Assembly (NCBI GenBank): GCA_007449985.2 | Contig: VIIQ02000842.1 | Location: 62,001 to 126,000, forward strand | DNA from: Desmodesmus armatus | Taxonomy: Eukaryota; Chlorophyta; Chlorophyceae; Sphaeropleales; Scenedesmaceae | Direction: 5' to 3' | DNA length: 64,000 nucleotides | In this document: in pieces, positions 58,776 to 64,000 of the stretch | How positions within the stretch are numbered: the stretch's first letter is position 1 | Layout: each line of letters begins with the position of its first letter | The notes under the pieces: model-generated | The model's input: the letters and a program-made list of their open reading frames with translations, nothing else | Databases searched by the model: none | Told to the model about the DNA's origin: nothing | Program-made: the position numbers and the translations under genes

Positions 58776-59931
58776 TGGCCTGCCCTCTTCTGGGACTTGC
58801 CCAGTCAACTTACACCCCGGCAGGCTGTGCTTCTTTGACCTTTGGAGATGTCTGTGTGGTGGGCATGTGAGTGCTATACCCAAGCGACAGTCGTGTTGTG
58901 CATCTGTATGTGTATATATGTGCTTGAGCAGCAATTCCATATGCGACTTGGTTGACAGACATGTCAACGAACATTGTGGTGCTCAGGCACTGTTGGTTTT
59001 ATGGTGACCCAATGATTGAAGTGCTGTCACGATCGACAAGACTGTCAAGACTGTTCTGCCTCATATGGGGTCATGCACTGTAAACTGTGCAGCAGCATGA
59101 TGCTACCTGCAAAGTCATGTTGATCAATCCATGGCTGCATGGTGCCCAGCGACTTTCTGAGAGGCGAGCTTGCACACTGGTGTCCCCAGTAATGTTGTGT
59201 GTCTTGTGAGTGCTGCTTGAGATGTGTTGTCAGTGCTGCTGGAGAAACCAGGGCCCGATATTTGGTACCATGGCTACCAGACACTGCTGTGAGCCTTGCA
59301 GGCGGTTGCAGTCAAGACAGGGTGTGGCAGCGTGCGACAAAAGGAGTATGTCCCTTGCTTTTGAGGGTTGGTGTTTGGGTGCCCTGTGACCACATGTACT
59401 CTGGTTCAAACATGGGATGTGCTGCTTTTGCCCTCCTGTAACCCATGGCAACTCTGCGTTGAGTCCCAACCAAGGCCAAGTGGCAGGAACACGGCAGCTT
59501 CAGCCTCTGCAATCTTACTACAAGGCCACGTGGCAGGAAGTGCACTGAACATCTGGCGGCCCTGGTGCCAGCCAGTCACTGAACAAGGATCAAGCAAACC
59601 AGCAATGAATAATGATGGAGTTTTTGGTGTTATACTGAAAGCAATTCGCAGGTACACATATTTAAAATGTAACAATTCGGTTAGAGCAGTTGGTTACATT
59701 CATACCGGTATCGTCTCACGGGCCTGATTGATCCGACATGCAGCTTCTGTCAGATATTAGCCAGCCACTGAGCAGTTTTTTCCTCAGATTGGTCGAAGCG
59801 AGGCCTTTGCAACCAACAGCGACAACACCCGCCTCAAGTCACCAACTTGCTGCAAACACGCTCAGGCGTGTTTGGCCGTAACTCTGCGTCTTTGGAGTCT
59901 TACAGTGCCTGTTGAAGCATACGGCAACCCC
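58776..59931. other. spacer between tandem copies 1 and 2
   Basis: About 1.2 kb. It holds the 35-bp repeat at 59489-59523 and otherwise only short unsupported frames. The copy 2 promoter is expected near its end. Confidence 0.55.
59489..59523. repeat. 35-bp repeat, second occurrence
   Basis: This is the partner of 55396-55430 upstream of tandem copy 1. Confidence 0.85.
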
Positions 59932-62900
59932 ATGGGAAGCAACGAATGCTTCAGAGTGGAGTTGCAGACACCCACAGGCCAGCTGCTGCCCTCCATCGAG
60001 TACGATGGGCACCGCTGCTTTGTGGGAGAGCCGGGACAAGAGTTCCATGTAGCAGTCACATCATATGGGAGCCAGTGGAGCAGCAGCAAGGGATGGTCTT
60101 GTGAGGTGTGTCCCCAGATTTGAATTTGAACCAGGTTGACCAACAGCGTGCCAACAGTCTTCCTGTTTTCAGGAGCACCACTCACAAGGGACAGCTGATG
60201 ATGATAACTGTCTGCTTCCTATTTTGCAGGTGTCCCTGCGAGTAGACGGGCAGGTAGGTGCAGCCACTGGCGCCATCCACCCTGTAGTGGTTTTTGAAAG
60301 TGCTGGTTGCCAGGGCAGCTGTGCTCTGTGTACATCCAACTACGTGCCAACTACATGCAACCCCAGTTAAACATGTGTGTGGAAGTTAAGGCTCACCCAG
60401 AGGTACATCTGTGTGAAAGTCACACCCTACAAGACGCCTGCATCAGCTCAGACACTTGCTTCTCTGCATTCTGCAACTGCAGTCACCTGGCTATTCCAGG
60501 ATCTTCTGGCACCACCGCACCCCCAGGCAGAGTGACACCCTGTTTGAGGGCTGGTTACACCGCGCAGGTGACGGTGTGCATAGCTCTGGCAGAGTTACAA
60601 CATCTCAGTCACAAGAAGCAAACCGCAAGGACGGTGTGGGTACTACCCACTGCAGTGCAGCCTAAGCTGGAGTGTGCTGAGCCATGCATGTCCAGGTGTG
60701 CATCAGCACAAAAATCAAAAGACTTATGGGAGTAACCTTGCACACTGATTGATGTGTGCTGACTTGCTGTGCAGGCAGCAGCACAACCTACAGTCGCTTC
60801 AAGTTTGGTGCTTGTCGCCCAGGCCAGGCAGCAGCAACGGTTGACAGCTCAGACGACCTGCTGGCAGGCAAAATCGAGCTGCGGGTGGCACAGGTGGTGG
60901 ACACTGGTGAGCGCCAGCAGCAGCCCATGCCTGCAGCAGCAGCAGGACCCAGCAGCGGTACAGACAAGCAGAAGCTCCCAGAGGGCAAAAAGGTGAGCAA
61001 AAGCAGGTTCCCAACTTCAAAAGTGCGATTTGCTGGTGCCAACAGCTGCAGGTACGACAGCATGTGCCACTGTGGGAGCAACTCAGGATGCCATCGTGCT
61101 CTCAGCACTCAGGATGCCATGGCGGCCAGGTGATGCTGACCATCTGGTCAGCATGGTGCTGAACGCACCCTTGGCCTGTCTACAGTATGCTTGCGGCAGC
61201 ACCCTGTGCTTGCAGGATGCTGCAGTGGTAGCATCAGCAACTTCTTCTAGGCAGGGTCACACCAGTGACTGCACCTGACAAAAGAGAATGTTCTTTGTTG
61301 CTCTTTGCAGTGGTTCCTGGCGCCTGGCCTGAAGGTGAGTGGCATGCCCCTGCCCTGGCCAATACTTTCCTGCGCAATTATGTTGCTTCACTTTTTGCTG
61401 CAGCATAGCCTTTGTGTTCAAGGTATGCCGGCAAGGCCTGGAACCTGATGAGAACGAATCCTGCAGCCATCTCAGCATGCGGTGCACAGCAGACCGATTC
61501 CGCATATCCCCATCGGCATGCTAGCACCCGAATTCACGTTGGCAGCAACGGCAATAGCACCTCAAAGTTGGTGTTGGCCCACTGCAGGCAGAGGCTGGGT
61601 CTACCTGTGCTATCGCCACCTCCTGGAACACGACCGTGTTGAAAAAGGTGTGCCACAGCGGCTGGACACACACGTGATGTGCACATCAAACAGGCAGGGC
61701 GCATGAGGCAGTCACACGCACGTGTTCATGAACATGATCAACACACGCATGGAGCTTTGGTGTTTCATCCTGCCTCATCCTGTTGGCTGTGAGCATCAAC
61801 AATGCCAGTGCAGTGCTGCTCAATTGTGCACCATCAGTCTTGTGCAGTAATCCTTGGTGGTTTGGTTGTGGGTGCAGGTGGGAGAGCTGCCCAGCGTGCA
61901 TGTGCGCTACGACTCCTCTGAGGCGCTGTACCTGCGCAAGGCCCTCAACCCCAGGTTCGCACCACACAGGGCCATCCTGCGCAAGTCAGCAAACCCAGGT
62001 GCGAGCAGGCGTCAACCTGATCATGACGGGTGACCCGCATCTTGGGTCATGCTGTGCACAGCCGCCTCAGCGACGTTGCTGTTGTGTTGATGCTCTCCAC
62101 CTCCTTTGTAGTGCATCACTGTCAACCGCTGTGGTACAGTCTGCTGAGAGTCTGAAGGAGCATAGCTGTCTAGTCAATGGTCCCCCTGCTGCACAGCATC
62201 ATGCATCGTTTGCATGGCTCCAGCTTGCTCAATCCTATTGTATCTGCCACCAACGTGAAAGCCACTAGCAGCTGGGATACCAATGGCATGTGTCTGCATG
62301 CTTGTGCTTGTTGTGCTGCATATGTGGCTGCAGCCATCGCTGCCCTGGGGGCTGAGCCAGAGCCAGACCCTGCGCCTGAGGCAGGTGATGCAGCCCGCAG
62401 CAGCAGGCAGGATGCACGTGTCAAGCATGAGGCCGCTGGCGTGAAGCGTGAGCGGGCGGCTGGCGTGAAGCGTGAGCAGGGTGCTGGTGATGAGGAGTAC
62501 GTGCCCAGGAGTGCAACAGCAGCAGACCGCATTGACCTCACAGAGGAGGTGAGGGTGTCTCGACTGTCGGCAGCCCCAGGCTACAGTTGCCCAGTGTGTG
62601 TGCATGCTTGGATCCTTCATGTTTATGCGTGCTTCACGTTTACGTGCTAGCCTTTGATCCGTCGTGGGTTTCTGGTGGTAGTGTTGTTAACCACAGAGAC
62701 ACGGGCTGCCAGAATTTGCTGAGTGTCGTGTTTAGGGTCCTTGCACATGCGCAATCAAAGGATGATGCGGTCTATCATATGGGTGCATACTGGTGCACAT
62801 AGCCTGTGCTGAGGTGGTCTCTGCTGCTGCTGCATTGTGCTGCTTTGTAGCCTGTGCGGCCGATGTGTGTCAACGGGCGCCAGGTTGCTCCTGATGAGCT

Positions 62901-62994
62901 GGCCGTGTGTGACCTGTGTGACAGTGACGATGAGGGGGCAGCAGCGGCCAAGTGGCAGGTCAAGAAAAAGCAGCATGTCAAGGTGGAGCTGTGA
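59932..62994 (+). CDS. tandem family copy 2: DUF7918-like domain with SUMO-type motifs
   Basis: Nine exons, 59932-60105, 60230-60253, 60483-60567, 60775-60992, 61311-61334, 61588-61647, 61878-61998, 62334-62548 and 62851-62994 (TGA), close to 354 residues. ATG 59932 is the first in its frame. It parallels copy 1 exon for exon, except that the exon holding VSLRVDGQ-DPGY in copy 1 is split here by an extra 229-nt intron (60254-60482). Exon 5 is the same 24-nt microexon (WFLAPGLK). The C-terminal part has VKHE, VKRE and VKRE (62420-62476), IDLTEE (62531-62548) and an extra VKVE at the end (62977-62988), so four SUMO-consensus lysines against two in copy 1. The exon at 61878-61998 is almost identical to its copy 1 partner at DNA level although introns differ. 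Confidence 0.8.
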
Positions 62995-63824
62995 GTTTGC
63001 AGTCATCATCTCGGCAGCTTGTAGTGTGGTTCAGCTGGGCTGTGCTCCTCCCCATTGATTGCCGGGGTAGGCCTTTGAACAGGCGTTGCAGCCATATTGC
63101 AGCTGGCAGTGGGTGGCTGTTCAGTCCAGATGCTGGACCAAGGCTGGTCAGGTCACTAGGGACTGCACAGTTTTGCTTGTGAGGGACTACACAGGCTGTC
63201 AGCAAGCGCTCGGGGTTGGCGCTGTGCCAATGCACCATTTGCAGGCTGTGTAGCAGTCATTGTGTTGTACAAGACTGTGTGATTGTGTTGGTGCACCACA
63301 CCCCACCAGTGGGTTAACCTTTCTAAGCAAGCCCAGCAGGAAGTGTTAGTGAATTTTCAAAGAGGCCCTTGCAACAGGTGAAAGAGTCCACAGCCACTCG
63401 TGCCACTCTTGTAGACAGCTGTACAGTATCTTCCCACTCCTTTGAACCCAGCTTGCTTACAGGTTCAAACCAATCTCGTTACGATATGCAATGTGATGAC
63501 GTAGCTTGCAATGTCGGAACGCAGTTAGATAAGCTACTAAGGGAAGTGCATTTTATGAATGAATTTCCTGTTCCTGTCACCTCTTTCTTTGGCTACTGCT
63601 ACAGCTACTTTGGCTACTGCTACAGCAGATCTGGCCCAGGACTGTGAAGCCCAAGTCGCGTCACAAACCTTCAAAAATCCCACAATTTCGCTATTTGTCA
63701 CTTTTTGTTTGTCACTTGTTCAACACAACGTGAACTGCAGTTGTGCCAAGGTGTTGCAAGGGTGTTGAGCAGCAGCAGCAAACACTGCATTTCCACACGG
63801 AGCACCCTGACTGGATAGGCCTGT
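62995..63824. other. spacer between tandem copies 2 and 3
   Basis: About 830 bp without a supported gene. A tandem repeat of about 21 bp (tttggctactgctacagc core, two copies) lies at 63588-63626. Confidence 0.55.
63588..63626. repeat. two-copy tandem repeat of about 21 bp
   Basis: TTTGGCTACTGCTACAGC occurs at 63588 and again at 63609. The sequence is non-coding. Confidence 0.85.
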
Positions 63825-64000
63825 ATGTCATCGAAAGGTGGCCATGCCAAGCAAGAGAACTTCACTGTGCGGCTGCAAACACCCACAGGCCAGTTGCTGC
63901 CTTCCGTCTAGTGGGATGGACACCGTTGCTTTGTGGGCGAGCCTGGCCAGGAGTTTGTTGTGGCCGTAATCAGATCCCTACGGTACCCTCACAAGGTGTA
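63825..64000 (+). pseudogene. tandem family copy 3, start only, with premature stop
   Basis: The first exon of a third family copy begins at ATG 63825 (MSSKGGHAKQENFTVRLQTP) and runs off the window. Codon 29 is TAG (63909-63911) where copies 1 and 2 have GAG (Glu of IEYDG). After the stop the frame goes on matching the family (WDGHRCFVGEPGQEFVVAV) up to a possible donor at about 63995. A single G-to-T change explains it. It may be a pseudogene, a null allele, or a sequencing error; the rest of the gene is outside the window. Confidence 0.7.

Overview
The window is nuclear DNA of a green alga. Every gene is broken into many short exons with GT-AG introns, most 3' splice sites end in TGCAG, coding exons are rich in CAG/CTG and GCN repeats, and the gene content (four-domain calcium channel, transmembrane TKL-type kinase, plastid-type Nudix hydrolase) fits a chlorophycean alga of the Chlamydomonadales. 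I infer the group, not the species. No rRNA, tRNA, CRISPR array or intact transposon was seen.

Layout. 1-1148 (+): 3' part of a single-RRM RNA-binding protein. 4935-7262 (-): unrecognised membrane protein with a duplicated terminal exon. 7511-15381 (+): 17-exon PhoD-like phosphatase with a 17-nt microexon carrying its metal-binding motif. 20679-26269 (-): secreted-ectodomain, transmembrane protein kinase. 27953-30320 (-): secreted leucine-rich-repeat protein with an Ala/Pro tail. 30994-33470 (-): NUDX23-type FAD/ADP-ribose pyrophosphatase. 33862-36573 (+): coiled-coil protein. 37304-38913 (+): low-molecular-weight phosphotyrosine phosphatase-like protein lacking the catalytic cysteine. 40208-51925 (-): four-domain voltage-gated calcium channel with an EEEE filter, 25 exons. 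52197-54443 (+): ERI1/ERI2-type 3'-5' exonuclease with a C-terminal GRF zinc finger. 56041-64000 (+): tandem array of at least three paralogues of an uncharacterised family that joins a possible DUF7918-like N-terminal domain to repeated SUMO-attachment consensus motifs and a SUMO-interacting motif; the third copy starts with a premature stop.

Three gene pairs are divergent with short shared upstream regions (7263-7510, 33471-33861, 51926-52196) and are candidates for bidirectional promoters. Convergent pairs are separated by long regions (1149-4934, 15382-20678, 38914-40207) where no gene could be supported. The genes do not form one pathway. Themes are calcium and receptor signalling (channel, kinase, LRR protein), phosphate/nucleotide hydrolysis (PhoD-like, Nudix, inactive phosphatase-like) and RNA metabolism (RRM, ERI exonuclease).

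Exon boundaries were derived by hand from reading-frame continuity, splice consensus and family alignment. Where phases closed exactly over all exons, the models are stated as firm. Exact transcription starts and poly(A) sites are not known.
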